From the NCBI GenBank assembly GCA_963765955.1, contig CAVXYA010000002.1:124001-188000 (forward strand): a stretch of DNA of 64,000 nt, read 5' to 3'. Below, piece after piece: positions 44,037-52,547 of this stretch. This DNA is from JAXDMK01 sp963765955 (GTDB lineage: Bacteria; Actinomycetota; Acidimicrobiia; Acidimicrobiales; AC-14). Made by a program: the position numbers and the translations under genes. A model generated the notes under the pieces. The model saw only the letters and a program-made list of their open reading frames with translations, was not told the DNA's origin and searched no databases. Within the stretch, counting starts at the first letter, position 1. Every line of letters begins with the position of its first letter.

Positions 44037-45095
44037 ATGAGCAGCTCGGATCTCGCCGCCGTGGCCAAGGCCATGGTCGCCGACGGCAAGGGCATTCTCG
44101 CCGCCGACGAGAGTGGCGCCACCATCACCAAGCGCTTCGCGGCCCTCGACATCGAGTCGACCGAGGAGAACCGCAGGCAGTACCGCACCACGCTGATGGG
44201 CACCCCCGGCATCGAGGAGGTCATCAGCGGCGTCATCCTCTACGACGAGACGATCCGCCAGAAGGCGGACGACGGCACCACCATCCCCGAGTTCCTGGTC
44301 AGCAAGGGCATCCTGCCCGGCATCAAGGTCGACACCGGCTCCAAGCCCCTCGCCTTGTGCGAGGGCGAGCAGGTCACCGAGGGTCTCGACGGCCTCCGGG
44401 AGCGCATCGCCGAGTACGTCGACCTGGGCGCCAAGTTCGCCAAGTGGCGGGCCGTGATCGTCATCGACACCAAGAACGGGCTGCCCAGCGACACCGCCAT
44501 CCGGTGCAACGCCCACGCCTTGGCCCGCTACGGCGCCCTGTGCCAGGAGGGCGGCCTGGTGCCGATCATCGAGCCCGAGGTGCTGATGGACGGCGACAAC
44601 GACATCGACACCTGCTACGAGGTCACCCTCAAGACCCAACGCCGGGTGTTCTGGGAGCTGGCCCAGCTGCGGGTCGAGCTGGAGGGCATGATCCTCAAGC
44701 CCAACATGATCGTGTCGGGCAAAGGGTGCGCCACCCAGGCCTCGCCCGAGGAGGTGGCCGAGAAGACCCTGCGCTGCCTCTACCACTCGGTGCCGCCGGC
44801 CGTGCCCGGCATCGCCTTCCTGTCCGGTGGCCAAGGGGCCGACGTGGCCACCCTGCACCTCGACCTCATGAACAAGCAGGGCCCCCACCCCTGGCAGCTC
44901 ACCTTCTCCTACGGCCGGGCCCTCCAGGACGAGGCCCTGCGCACCTGGCACGGCTCGCCCGACAACGTGGCCGAGGCCCAGAAAGTCTTCACCCACCGGG
45001 CCGCCCTCACCGGCGCCGCCCGCACCGGGAGCTACGACCCCACCCTGGAGAGCGGCGACCTGGCCCTCACCGCCGCCACCGCCACCCAGGACTGA
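44037..45095 (+). CDS. class I fructose-bisphosphate aldolase
   Basis: 352 residues from ATG 44037 with GGGAGGACC upstream. Class I (Schiff base) enzyme: KGILAADESGATITKRF at the start, the lysine-containing VELEGMILKPNMIVSGKG, and GIAFLSGGQGADVATLHLDL plus WQLTFSYGRALQDEALRTW, which close the phosphate site. It interconverts fructose-1,6-bisphosphate with two triose phosphates and, here, also serves Calvin-cycle regeneration. It follows cbbR by 90 bases on the same strand and could be co-regulated. Confidence 0.92.
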   Translation: MSSSDLAAVAKAMVADGKGILAADESGATITKRFAALDIESTEENRRQYRTTLMGTPGIEEVISGVILYDETIRQKADDGTTIPEFLVSKGILPGIKVDTGSKPLALCEGEQVTEGLDGLRERIAEYVDLGAKFAKWRAVIVIDTKNGLPSDTAIRCNAHALARYGALCQEGGLVPIIEPEVLMDGDNDIDTCYEVTLKTQRRVFWELAQLRVELEGMILKPNMIVSGKGCATQASPEEVAEKTLRCLYHSVPPAVPGIAFLSGGQGADVATLHLDLMNKQGPHPWQLTFSYGRALQDEALRTWHGSPDNVAEAQKVFTHRAALTGAARTGSYDPTLESGDLALTAATATQD

Positions 45096-45185
45096 GAACG
45101 CACGGCCGACGAGCGGCCGGAGAGCAGCTGACAAGCGAAGATCGGCCGGCCCAGGCCGCCCGCTCGCTACCGATTGACTCGGGTG

Positions 45186-45770
45186 TCAGGCCGAGTGGGC
45201 GGCGGCGATGCGGGCGTCGTCGGTGCCGCCGTCTGTCCGCCTGATCTCGGTGAGGGCGATGTCGACCAGCTCCTGGTAGGCCCCGTCCACCGCGGCGACG
45301 AGCTGTTCCAACGACATCGATGGCATCTGGGCCTGGAGCCCCTTCAGGCTGTCCTCCAGCGCCTTCATGCGGTTGCGGCCCGACTTCGTCATCTCGGCCG
45401 GTCCGCCCGTCTGCACGACGATTTGCTTGGCCGACGCCCAGGTGACGCACTGGACGCATTCGTAGTTCACCGCCTTGGCGTCGTTCACGGGCGCCAGCGT
45501 CGTCGGGTCCTGGGTGACGATCACGATCTGGAAGGCGGCGGCGAGCGTCTGGCAGCCGGTGCACCGGGCGCCGGCGTAGGCCCGGTTCTCCTGGTCGACG
45601 ACGCCGTTCGTCGCCACCCGGTGGTCGACCCTCGCCCTCGCCACCGCGGCGCCGTTGGTGCCGTTGAGGGCGACGACGACGTTCCTGTCAGTGGCGGCGG
45701 CCGCGGTGGGCGCCAGGGCGACGCCGAGGGCAACGGCGGTCGCCACCACGATCTGTGAGATGCGGCTCAT
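45186..45770 (-). CDS. secreted protein with two CxxC pairs
   Basis: 194 residues. ATG 45770 begins a signal peptide (MSRISQIVVATAVALGVALA, cleavage after AAA near 25). The mature protein has ARCTGCQTLAAAFQIVIVTQ and NYECVQCVTWASAKQIVVQT, two Cys-x-x-Cys motifs about 40 residues apart, and a helical C-terminus (MTKSGRNRMKALEDSLKGLQ). It is 28 bases after the M50 protease gene on the same strand, so it is probably the last gene of the peptide operon. It may be a thiol-disulfide or metal-binding partner of the released peptides. No family recognised. Confidence 0.7.
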   Translation of the reverse strand: MSRISQIVVATAVALGVALAPTAAAATDRNVVVALNGTNGAAVARARVDHRVATNGVVDQENRAYAGARCTGCQTLAAAFQIVIVTQDPTTLAPVNDAKAVNYECVQCVTWASAKQIVVQTGGPAEMTKSGRNRMKALEDSLKGLQAQMPSMSLEQLVAAVDGAYQELVDIALTEIRRTDGGTDDARIAAAHSA

Positions 45771-45798
45771 GTCAGGTCCTCCTCGATTCGGCGGCGGA

Positions 45799-47613
45799 TC
45801 ATGGGATCGGCTCGGTGGTCGTCGGCGTTGGCGGGTCGAGGGTGGTGGTGGGCCGAACCACCGTCGTCGGCACCGGCGTCTCGTCAGCACCGGTCGTCAC
45901 CGACGGCTCCGTGGTGGGGGTGGTAGACGGCTCCTCGGCCGGCGTCGCCGCCAACGGCTCGACGAGGCCTTCGCTCACGGTCCAGGCCTGGCTGGGGGCA
46001 CCGCCCAGCTCGGCCTCCCGCTCGGGGGTGAGGCCGGGGCGGCCGGTGTCGACGGCCGTGACCGCCTCCACCGCCTCGGCGATGGTGCCCCGCTCGCCGG
46101 GCTGGATGGGCCGGTACTCGCCGTTGGGCCACAGCAGGAAGGCCAGGGCGGCGGCGGTGGCGATCCCGAGCACGGCCAGGGCGGGCCGGCCGAGGCGGGC
46201 CTTGCCGGCGGCCGTCCAGCCCCACGTCCAGGCCCGCCGCCCGAAGCGGCTCACCGCGTAGCCGGACCCGAGGACGGGCAGGGCGGTGGCGATCACACCG
46301 ATCGCCCCGGCGGCCACGGACGCCCACTCGCCGGTGTCGAACGCCCGGCTCACGTTGCGCCACTGAATCCCGACCGAGTCCCAGGCGGTGGCGATGGCGC
46401 GGGGTGCGGTGATCACGACCATCAGCAGGCTGAAGACGAGCAAGGGCACGACGGTGAGCACCCAGAGGGCGACCACCACCCGCACCCAGGGCTTCAGCAC
46501 CGCCGCCTTGGCATTCGCCCGCCGGCCGGGAACCAGAGACAGGAGGCTGGGCTTGATGCGGGCGAACAGGTCAGGGACCCCGACCAGGTCGGAGAGGATG
46601 TGGTAGCCGTCCAGCCGGACGAAGGGCAGCAGCTGGTGCATCATCTGCAGGACCTGCAGCGGGATCAGCAGGAGCACCGCGTCGACCCGGGTGACGACCC
46701 AGAACCCGAACGTGGCCAGGGCGAAGAGGGCGTTGAAGTACAGACCACCGAGGTCGGTGCGCAGCCGGCCGGTCCGGTCGAGGCGGTAGGCGTCGGTGAC
46801 GTCGGTGTAGAAGGCGGGCCAGACGAGGTAGAGGCCACAGCCCATCCCGCCCGGTCGACCGCCCGAGTAGCGGCAGGCGGCGGCGTGGCCGAACTCGTGG
46901 AACGAGGCCGACACGACCATCAGCCCGAAGGTGAGGAGCATGAGCCCGGGCGAGTAGAAGAGCTGGCGGGCACCGCCGCCGAGACCCCGGGACCCGAGCA
47001 CCCACGCCACCACGCCGATGAAGGCGAGGACAGCCGGCAGGACGATCCAGGGCCGGAAGAGCACCCCGAACGGGGCGGCCAGGCGGTTGGTCCACCGCTC
47101 GTCGGTGACCTGCAACCGCAGGCGGAGGGCGAGCAGCGGGTTGGCCTTCTGCACCTGCGGCTCCCGACCGTCCCGCCCCTTCACCAACCCGGTGGGTCGT
47201 AGCTTCTCGTCCACCAGGAAGAGCACGTTGTCGGCGCTCACCGCCCGGCCCATGCGGTCGCTGAGCGCGGCTGCGATCTCGGAGGCGCGGCGGCGCCCGT
47301 CGATCAGCTCGAGGGTGGCGTACAGCAGGGGGGTGAGCTGGATGGTCTGGCCGTCCTGGCGACGGACGAGGCAGGGGGCCTCCTTGTAGCCCGACGCCTC
47401 GTACTCGCCGATGAGGTCGACACCCGCCGCCGGCTCGGGGACCTCGTCGGTGGACCGTTTGCGGCCCCCCGACCGCGATCGGGCGCGGCCGGGCGCGTGC
47501 TCGGCCGACGACCGGCCCCCGGGTGGCTGGGCTCCGGTTTCGACTGCGGGCTCGGGACCGGCAGCCGCCCCGGGCGCACGGGGGGTGCGCCCGGTGTCCA
47601 CCTGCTCGGCCAT
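45799..47613 (-). CDS. M50 intramembrane metalloprotease with PqqD/RRE-like domain
   Basis: 604 residues from ATG 47613. Residues 1-62 are a disordered Pro/Ser/Arg-rich tail. Residues 65-145 (APCLVRRQDGQTIQLTPLLY, ATLELIDGRRRASEIAAAL, LFLVDEKLRPTGLV) have the winged-helix pattern of PqqD-type RiPP recognition elements. The membrane part holds the zinc site HEFGH (239-243) and the third-ligand motif LDGYH (334-338) of site-2 proteases, in about 8 hydrophobic helices. An extracellular Pro/Thr-rich tail follows residue 560. Peptide zinc metalloproteases of this kind cleave or export leader-bearing peptides; three candidate peptides lie directly upstream. Confidence 0.82.
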   Translation of the reverse strand: MAEQVDTGRTPRAPGAAAGPEPAVETGAQPPGGRSSAEHAPGRARSRSGGRKRSTDEVPEPAAGVDLIGEYEASGYKEAPCLVRRQDGQTIQLTPLLYATLELIDGRRRASEIAAALSDRMGRAVSADNVLFLVDEKLRPTGLVKGRDGREPQVQKANPLLALRLRLQVTDERWTNRLAAPFGVLFRPWIVLPAVLAFIGVVAWVLGSRGLGGGARQLFYSPGLMLLTFGLMVVSASFHEFGHAAACRYSGGRPGGMGCGLYLVWPAFYTDVTDAYRLDRTGRLRTDLGGLYFNALFALATFGFWVVTRVDAVLLLIPLQVLQMMHQLLPFVRLDGYHILSDLVGVPDLFARIKPSLLSLVPGRRANAKAAVLKPWVRVVVALWVLTVVPLLVFSLLMVVITAPRAIATAWDSVGIQWRNVSRAFDTGEWASVAAGAIGVIATALPVLGSGYAVSRFGRRAWTWGWTAAGKARLGRPALAVLGIATAAALAFLLWPNGEYRPIQPGERGTIAEAVEAVTAVDTGRPGLTPEREAELGGAPSQAWTVSEGLVEPLAATPAEEPSTTPTTEPSVTTGADETPVPTTVVRPTTTLDPPTPTTTEPIP

Positions 47614-47653
47614 ACCCGGGTCCCGTCAGTCGTCGGTCAGCAGAAGGACAGGC

Positions 47654-48040
47654 TCAGCCGGCGACCGCGCCGCCGCCGGACTGGTCGAGGTTGGCATCCT
47701 GGATCGCGGTGGCCTCGGCCACCCCGTCGAGGTCCTGGGCGATGATCGAGTCCTGGTCGGCCAGGGCGCCCGCCTCGGAGCCGACCGACAGCACGTTGGC
47801 GCTGACGGCGGCGTCGACCGGCGCCGCGACGTTGGCGTTGGCCGCCACCGCGGCATCGATCGGGGCCGCGATGTCGGCGTCGAGGGCAAGGTTGACGTCG
47901 ACGTTGAGCAGCGACGTCTCGAGCAGCGCCGACGGGTCGAGGGAGTCGCCCAGCAGCGACATCGCCTCCCGGTCGGGCACGGCCGTGACGTCCTGGGACT
48001 CGAGCTCGGCGGCGGTCAGGCCCGCGGTTGCTTCTTTCAT
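47654..48040 (-). CDS. leader-bearing repeat peptide 3
   Basis: 128 residues from ATG 48040, preceded by GGAGG. A polar leader-like start contains ELESQDVTAVPDREAMSLLG, matching peptides 1 and 2. The rest is very rich in Ala, Asp, Asn and Val and has repeats: LALDADIAAPIDAAVAANAN then VAAPVDAAVSANVLSVGSEA, and SIIAQDLDGVAEATAIQDAN. It ends in SGGGAVAG. There is no signal peptide. It lies 40 bases before the M50 protease gene, its likely processing enzyme. The repeats could form a beta-solenoid or fibre; that is inference. Confidence 0.72.
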   Translation of the reverse strand: MKEATAGLTAAELESQDVTAVPDREAMSLLGDSLDPSALLETSLLNVDVNLALDADIAAPIDAAVAANANVAAPVDAAVSANVLSVGSEAGALADQDSIIAQDLDGVAEATAIQDANLDQSGGGAVAG

Positions 48041-48071
48041 GGGGATCGTTCCTCCGGAGATATTCGGCCAG

Positions 48072-48386
48072 CTACTGCTGGACGGTGGCGTCCTGGGTGG
48101 CGGTGGCGGTGGCGACGCCGTCGAGGTCCTGGATGATGACGGAGTCCTGGTCAGCCACCGCGGTGGCCTCCGACCCGACCGAGCCGATGTTGGCGGCCAC
48201 GGCAGCGTCGATGGGGGCGGCAACGTTGGCGTTGGCCGCGATGGCGGCGTCGATGGGCGCGGCCAAGTCGAGGGAAAGGTCGAGGTTGGCGGCGATGTCG
48301 AGCAACGACATCGCCTCCCGGTCGGGAAGGGCGGAGGCCGACTCGGCCTCCATCTCGTCGACGGTCAACGCCGGCTTCTGGTCCAT
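48072..48386 (-). CDS. leader-bearing repeat peptide 2
   Basis: 104 residues from ATG 48386 with AGGAG upstream. The leader-like part reads VDEMEAESASALPDREAMSL, nearly identical in its last nine residues to peptide 3. The body has two copies of the unit AAPIDAA-x-AAN-x-x-V, then SVGSEATAVADQDSVIIQDL and DGVATATATQDATVQQ, which align with the end of peptide 3. No cysteine, no aromatic residue and no signal peptide. It sits 10 bases after peptide 1. Confidence 0.72.
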   Translation of the reverse strand: MDQKPALTVDEMEAESASALPDREAMSLLDIAANLDLSLDLAAPIDAAIAANANVAAPIDAAVAANIGSVGSEATAVADQDSVIIQDLDGVATATATQDATVQQ

Positions 48387-48396
48387 CGTGCGTCTC

Positions 48397-48627
48397 CTAG
48401 TCCTGGTCGGCCTGGTTGATGATGACGATCTGGTCGGCGTCGGCGACCGCGATCGAGCTGTTGGAGGCGATATTCATCGCCGTCGCCTCGTTGATCGGCA
48501 TGGCGAAGTTGTCGATACCGAGCCCGGCCCCGAGGTCGATCTTCGACATGGCCTGGCGCTCGGGCAGCGCCATCGCCTCCTCCGCCTCGAGGTCTTCCAA
48601 GCTCAGTTCGTTGGCCCCGTTCGACAC
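48397..48627 (-). CDS. leader-bearing peptide 1
   Basis: 76 residues from GTG 48627, preceded by AGGAGGAG. The leader-like part reads LEDLEAEEAMALPERQAMSK, sharing the A-[LV]-P-[DE]-R-[EQ]-A-M-S motif with peptides 2 and 3. The body (GIDNFAMPINEATAMNIASN, SSIAVADADQIVIINQADQD) is related but shorter and has one repeat unit. As the first gene after the histidine kinase, with a 133-base gap, it probably has its own promoter. Confidence 0.68.
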   Translation of the reverse strand: MSNGANELSLEDLEAEEAMALPERQAMSKIDLGAGLGIDNFAMPINEATAMNIASNSSIAVADADQIVIINQADQD

Positions 48628-48760
48628 CGTGTGCTCCTCCTGTTCCCCGCCTGCTGAGCAGTTCCCTACCCCCCGCCAACCGGCCCGGAAACGCCTGCGT
48701 CGACCATCCGACCGCGGCCGGCGGCCGCTCGGGCGCCCAGGGTGGCGGTTGAAGCGACGG

Positions 48761-49948
48761 TCAGGGGAGGGGCAGGAGGACCTCGACCGTCGTGCCCCGC
48801 TCGGGCCGGGACTCGACCGTCACCCGGGCGCCGATGAGCTCGGCCCGTTCCTGGATGCCGAGCAGGCCGTAGGCGTGGCGGTTGGCGCCGCCGCCGGCAG
48901 GGTCCTCGGCGAAGCCCCGACCGTCGTCGGCCACCACCAGCCGCACGCCGTCGGGATCACGGCGCAGGAGCAGCTCGACCCGGGTGGCGCCGGCGTGCTT
49001 GACCACGTTCTGGAACGCCTCCTGGGCGATGCGGTAGAGGGCGACCTCCACGTGGGGCGGCAGCGAGACGGCCTCCAGGTCGACGGCCACGTCGTCGACC
49101 GGCAGCGAACGGGCCAGGCTCTCCAGGCTGGGCCCGAGCCCGAGGTCGTCGAGGGTGGTCGGACGGAGGCCCACGATGGCGCCCCGGGCGTCGTCGAGGG
49201 TCGCGGTGACCAGCTCCTTGGCCACCAGCAGCTCCCGCCCGACCACCTCGCCGTCGGCGGCCCGGGCCCCGTCCTCGGCCGCCAGCAGGTGGTACCAGAG
49301 GCTGATCAGGCGCTGGCTGATCCCGTCGTGGATCTCCCCCGCCAGCCGCCGCCGCTCGTGCTCCTGGGCCTCGATGGTGCGGGTGGCGAAGCTCTCCAGC
49401 ATCTCCTCCCGCTCGGCCAGCCGCTGGTAGAGGCGAGCGTTCTCGATGGTGCGGGCCATGAGGGTCGCCACCTGCGTGAGCAGGGCCAGGTCGTAGGGGC
49501 CGTAGTCGCGGGGCTGCTTGGAGTGGACATTGAGCACGCCCACCACCTTGCGCCCCCGCGGGATGAGCATGGGCACCGACACCATGGAGGCGTAGTCCTC
49601 GCCCCGAAGGGCGGGGATGTAGCGGTAGCGGGCGTCCTGCCACTTGTCGGGCACCACCGCGGCCTCGGCGTGGAGGGCCACCCAGCCGGCGATGCCCTCG
49701 CCCAGGGCCAGCTCGACCTTCCCGATCTGCTCGTCGAAGGGGGGCGTGGCGCCGGCCAGGACCACGCACCCTCGCTCCTCGTCGAGCAGGTGGACGAAGC
49801 AGACGTCGGACCCGGTGGCCTCGGTGACCAGGTTGGCGACCCGCTGGACCACGTGGGACACGTCCATGTCGGCCGACGTGGCCTCGATGACCAGTCCGAG
49901 CAGGCGGACCTCGTCCCGGGTGGCCTTGTCGGACCGGGACTCGTTCAT
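48761..49948 (-). CDS. GAF-domain histidine kinase (NarL-type partner)
   Basis: 395 residues, cytosolic. Residues 30-180 form a GAF sensor domain (VVQRVANLVTEATGSDVCFV, LGEGIAGWVALHAEAAVV). Then a HisKA_3 dimerisation domain with the phospho-acceptor His in HERRRLAGEIHDGISQRLIS, and a HATPase domain with QEAFQNVVKHAGATRVELLL (N box), VADDGRGF (G1) and GLLGIQERAELIGARV (G2). ATG 49948 follows the response regulator stop by 31 bases. It probably controls the peptide operon downstream. Ligand unknown. Confidence 0.93.
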   Translation of the reverse strand: MNESRSDKATRDEVRLLGLVIEATSADMDVSHVVQRVANLVTEATGSDVCFVHLLDEERGCVVLAGATPPFDEQIGKVELALGEGIAGWVALHAEAAVVPDKWQDARYRYIPALRGEDYASMVSVPMLIPRGRKVVGVLNVHSKQPRDYGPYDLALLTQVATLMARTIENARLYQRLAEREEMLESFATRTIEAQEHERRRLAGEIHDGISQRLISLWYHLLAAEDGARAADGEVVGRELLVAKELVTATLDDARGAIVGLRPTTLDDLGLGPSLESLARSLPVDDVAVDLEAVSLPPHVEVALYRIAQEAFQNVVKHAGATRVELLLRRDPDGVRLVVADDGRGFAEDPAGGGANRHAYGLLGIQERAELIGARVTVESRPERGTTVEVLLPLP

Positions 49949-49979
49949 GGGCCGGGACTCCTCCGAGGGGGCCTCGGGC

Positions 49980-50648
49980 CTAATGGAAGATCCCTTCCCG
50001 CAGGGCCATGGCGATGGCCTGGGCCCGGTCGGCCACCTCCATCTTGCGGTAGATGCCCCGGGCGTGGGTCTTCACCGTCTCCTCGCCGATGAACAGCTTC
50101 TGGCCGATGGCCCGGTTGGAGAGGCCGTGGACCATCAGCTCGAGCACCTCGCTCTCCCGCTGGGTGAGGCCGAGGCGGGCGCCGGGCCAGAACTCCCCGC
50201 TCTGGAGCCGGGCCGCGGTCATGGCCACCCGGCCGGCGAGGGAGGCGTCGATGGCGACGTCGCCGTCCATCACCCGGTCGAGGTGGTCGGCCAGCTCAGG
50301 GCCGGTGGTGGTCTTGAGCAGGAACCCCGACCCGCCCACCCGCAGGGCCTGGAACAGGTACTGCTCGTCGTCGTAGACGGTGAGGAAGACCACCTTGGTC
50401 GTCGGCACCGCCGCCACCAGCTCGCGGCACAGGTCGAGCCCGCTCGCCCCCTTGAGGCGGACGTCGAGCAGGATGACGTCGGGCCGCAGCTCGGTGGCCA
50501 GCTCCAGCGCGTCGGGGCCGTTGGTGGTGGCGCCGACGACCTCCACCCGCGCGCTCTGGGACGCCAGCATGGAGCGGAGCCCTTCGAGCACGACCTGGTG
50601 GTCGTCGACGAGAAGCAGGCGCAGGGGAGTTTGAGGAGAAGGGCTCAC
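49980..50648 (-). CDS. NarL/FixJ-family response regulator
   Basis: 222 residues from GTG 50648. Receiver domain: LRLLLVDDHQVVLEGLRSML (acidic pair), phosphorylated Asp in PDVILLDVRLKGASGLDL, switch Thr in VVFLTVYDDEQYL and Lys in GFLLKTTTGPEL. LuxR-type DNA-binding domain: LTQRESEVLELMVHGLSNRA then GEETVKTHARGIYRKM. It heads the leftward cluster and is divergent from rpe across 75 bases. Confidence 0.94.
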   Translation of the reverse strand: MSPSPQTPLRLLLVDDHQVVLEGLRSMLASQSARVEVVGATTNGPDALELATELRPDVILLDVRLKGASGLDLCRELVAAVPTTKVVFLTVYDDEQYLFQALRVGGSGFLLKTTTGPELADHLDRVMDGDVAIDASLAGRVAMTAARLQSGEFWPGARLGLTQRESEVLELMVHGLSNRAIGQKLFIGEETVKTHARGIYRKMEVADRAQAIAMALREGIFH

Positions 50649-50723
50649 GGAAGAAAGTATCCCCCGTCAGAGCCACCTGCGGAGGGATCGCACGAAGACC
50701 GGCACTACGAATAGGGTGGGGAG

Positions 50724-51449
50724 ATGAGTGGGGAAAACCCGAACCCTTCGACTTCGGTCGACATCGTCCCGTCCGTCCTTCCTGCCGACTTCGCCCGTTT
50801 GGGCGAGGAGGTAGCCGACCTCGATTCAGCCGGCGTCGACCGCATCCAGTGGGACGTGATGGACGGTCGGTTCGTCCCCAACCTCACCTTCGGCCCCGAT
50901 GTGATCGCCGCCTGCCGCAAGCATTCGTCGGTGCCGTTCGAGGCCCACCTCATGGTGGTGGAGCCCGATCTCATGCTGTCGAAGTACGTCGATGCCGGGT
51001 GCGAGATCGTCATCGTCCACGAGGAGGCCTGCACCCACCTGCACCGAACCCTCGCCAGCATCCGCGACATGGGGGCCAAGGCGGGCGTGGCCCTCAACCC
51101 CCACACCCCGCTCGAAAACGTCGAGAACGTCCTCGACCTCGTCGACCTCCTGCTGGTGATGACGGTCAACCCCGGCTTCGGGGGTCAGGCCTACATCGCC
51201 ACCATGGAGCCCAAGATCGCCAAGGCGAGGGCGATGATCGACGCCAGCGGCTTCGACATCGACCTCGAGGTCGACGGCGGCATCAGCGCCGACACCGTCT
51301 CGGGCGCGGCCGCCGCCGGGGCCCGGGTCCTCATCGCCGGCAGCGGGCTCTACAAGCACCCGGGCGGGCTGGCCGCGGCCGTGGCCGACATCCGCAAGCG
51401 GGCCGAGGACGCCATCGCCACCGCCGGCACCCCGGCGCAGGAAGGCTGA
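50724..51449 (+). CDS. rpe: ribulose-phosphate 3-epimerase
   Basis: 241 residues from ATG 50724. TIM-barrel enzyme that interconverts ribulose-5-P and xylulose-5-P in the Calvin cycle and pentose phosphate pathway. Metal and catalytic residues are visible: IVPSVLPADFARLGEEV, RIQWDVMDGRFVPNLTFGP, EAHLMVVEPDLML, MTVNPGFGGQAY and DLEVDGGISADTV. It is followed after 3 bases by prk, so the two are co-transcribed. Confidence 0.95.
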   Translation: MSGENPNPSTSVDIVPSVLPADFARLGEEVADLDSAGVDRIQWDVMDGRFVPNLTFGPDVIAACRKHSSVPFEAHLMVVEPDLMLSKYVDAGCEIVIVHEEACTHLHRTLASIRDMGAKAGVALNPHTPLENVENVLDLVDLLLVMTVNPGFGGQAYIATMEPKIAKARAMIDASGFDIDLEVDGGISADTVSGAAAAGARVLIAGSGLYKHPGGLAAAVADIRKRAEDAIATAGTPAQEG

Positions 51450-51452
51450 TCG

Positions 51453-52400
51453 GTGCCCGACAAGCAGGTGAACATCTCCCGGGCCTGGCGAACCAACGGC
51501 GAAGGACCCGGCCGGCCGATCATGCTCGCCATCGCCGGCGACAGCGCGGCCGGCAAGACCACCATCACCAAGGGGCTGGTCAACGCCCTCGGCCCCCACC
51601 GGATCACGTCGATCTGCGTCGACGACTACCACAAGTTCGACCGCACCGAGCGCAAGACCAAGCCCTTCACGCCGCTGCACCCCGACTGCAACTACGTCGA
51701 CATCATGGAGCAGCACCTGCAGCTGCTGGCCCTCGGCAATCCCATCCTCAAGCCCGTCTACAACCACAAGGACGGCACCCTGGGCCGCCCGGTGCTGGTC
51801 GAGCCCCGCGAGTTCGTCATCATCGAGGGCCTCCTCCCGCTGTTCACCAAGCTCAGCCGGGCCTGCTTCGACGTGTCGGTCTACCTCGACCCGCCCGAGC
51901 CCATCCGCTACGAGTGGAAGATCAAGCGCGACACCCAGAAGCGGGGCTACACCGAGCAGGCCGTCCGGGAGGATCTCGAGAAGCGGGAGCCGGAGTCGGC
52001 GGCCTACATCCGCCCGCAGCGGTCGCAGGCCGACATCGTCATGCAGTTCGACCGCATCCAGGGCCGCGACCCCGACGAGCCGCTGTCGGCCAGCCTCCTG
52101 CTGCGGCCGACGATCGCCCACCCCGACCTGGCCAACATCCTCACCGACGAGCACCGGTCGGCCATGCACCTCAAGCTCACCCGCGACGAGGACGGCAAGC
52201 CGGTCGACTCCCTCCACATCCACTCCTACGCCGACCGGGAGATCACCCGCGACGTGGAGCAGAGCATCTGGAAGCAGCTGGGGATCGACGACCCCATCCC
52301 CGACTCCCTCGGGGTCATCGACGAGAACGTCCGCAGCGAGCCGCTGGCCATCTCCCAGCTCATCCTGCTCTACCACCTGTTCCAAGCCCAGCTCGGCTAA
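51453..52400 (+). CDS. prk: phosphoribulokinase
   Basis: 315 residues from GTG 51453. Makes ribulose-1,5-bisphosphate for RuBisCO. Walker A is MLAIAGDSAAGKTTITKGL; ICVDDYHKFDRTERK carries the conserved substrate-binding acidic and basic residues, HPDCNYVDIMEQHL the nearby substrate loop, and VIIEGLLPLF the Walker B-like strand. The C-terminal HIHSYADREITRDVE segment is typical of the bacterial class. Together with cbbL, cbbS, aldolase and rpe it supplies the two Calvin-cycle-specific enzymes, making autotrophy likely. Confidence 0.95.
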   Translation: MPDKQVNISRAWRTNGEGPGRPIMLAIAGDSAAGKTTITKGLVNALGPHRITSICVDDYHKFDRTERKTKPFTPLHPDCNYVDIMEQHLQLLALGNPILKPVYNHKDGTLGRPVLVEPREFVIIEGLLPLFTKLSRACFDVSVYLDPPEPIRYEWKIKRDTQKRGYTEQAVREDLEKREPESAAYIRPQRSQADIVMQFDRIQGRDPDEPLSASLLLRPTIAHPDLANILTDEHRSAMHLKLTRDEDGKPVDSLHIHSYADREITRDVEQSIWKQLGIDDPIPDSLGVIDENVRSEPLAISQLILLYHLFQAQLG

Positions 52401-52547
52401 CTCGAGAGCGCAGTCGGGGCGGACGACCTACGCTGCGTCTTACAGAGCGGGCGCCGGTTTCCTCGAAGAGCGCGTATCAATCGAAGGCGGTCGGGCTCTC
52501 TAGGGTGTGACTGGGGGCGGTTGGCGATGTCGGCGGGAGGATCTTTC

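Noticed and set aside
45096..45185. Terminator between aldolase and the peptide operon
   Set aside because: CGGCCG-ACGAG-CGGCCG can pair, but the stem is short and no T run follows, so it is not reported as a feature.
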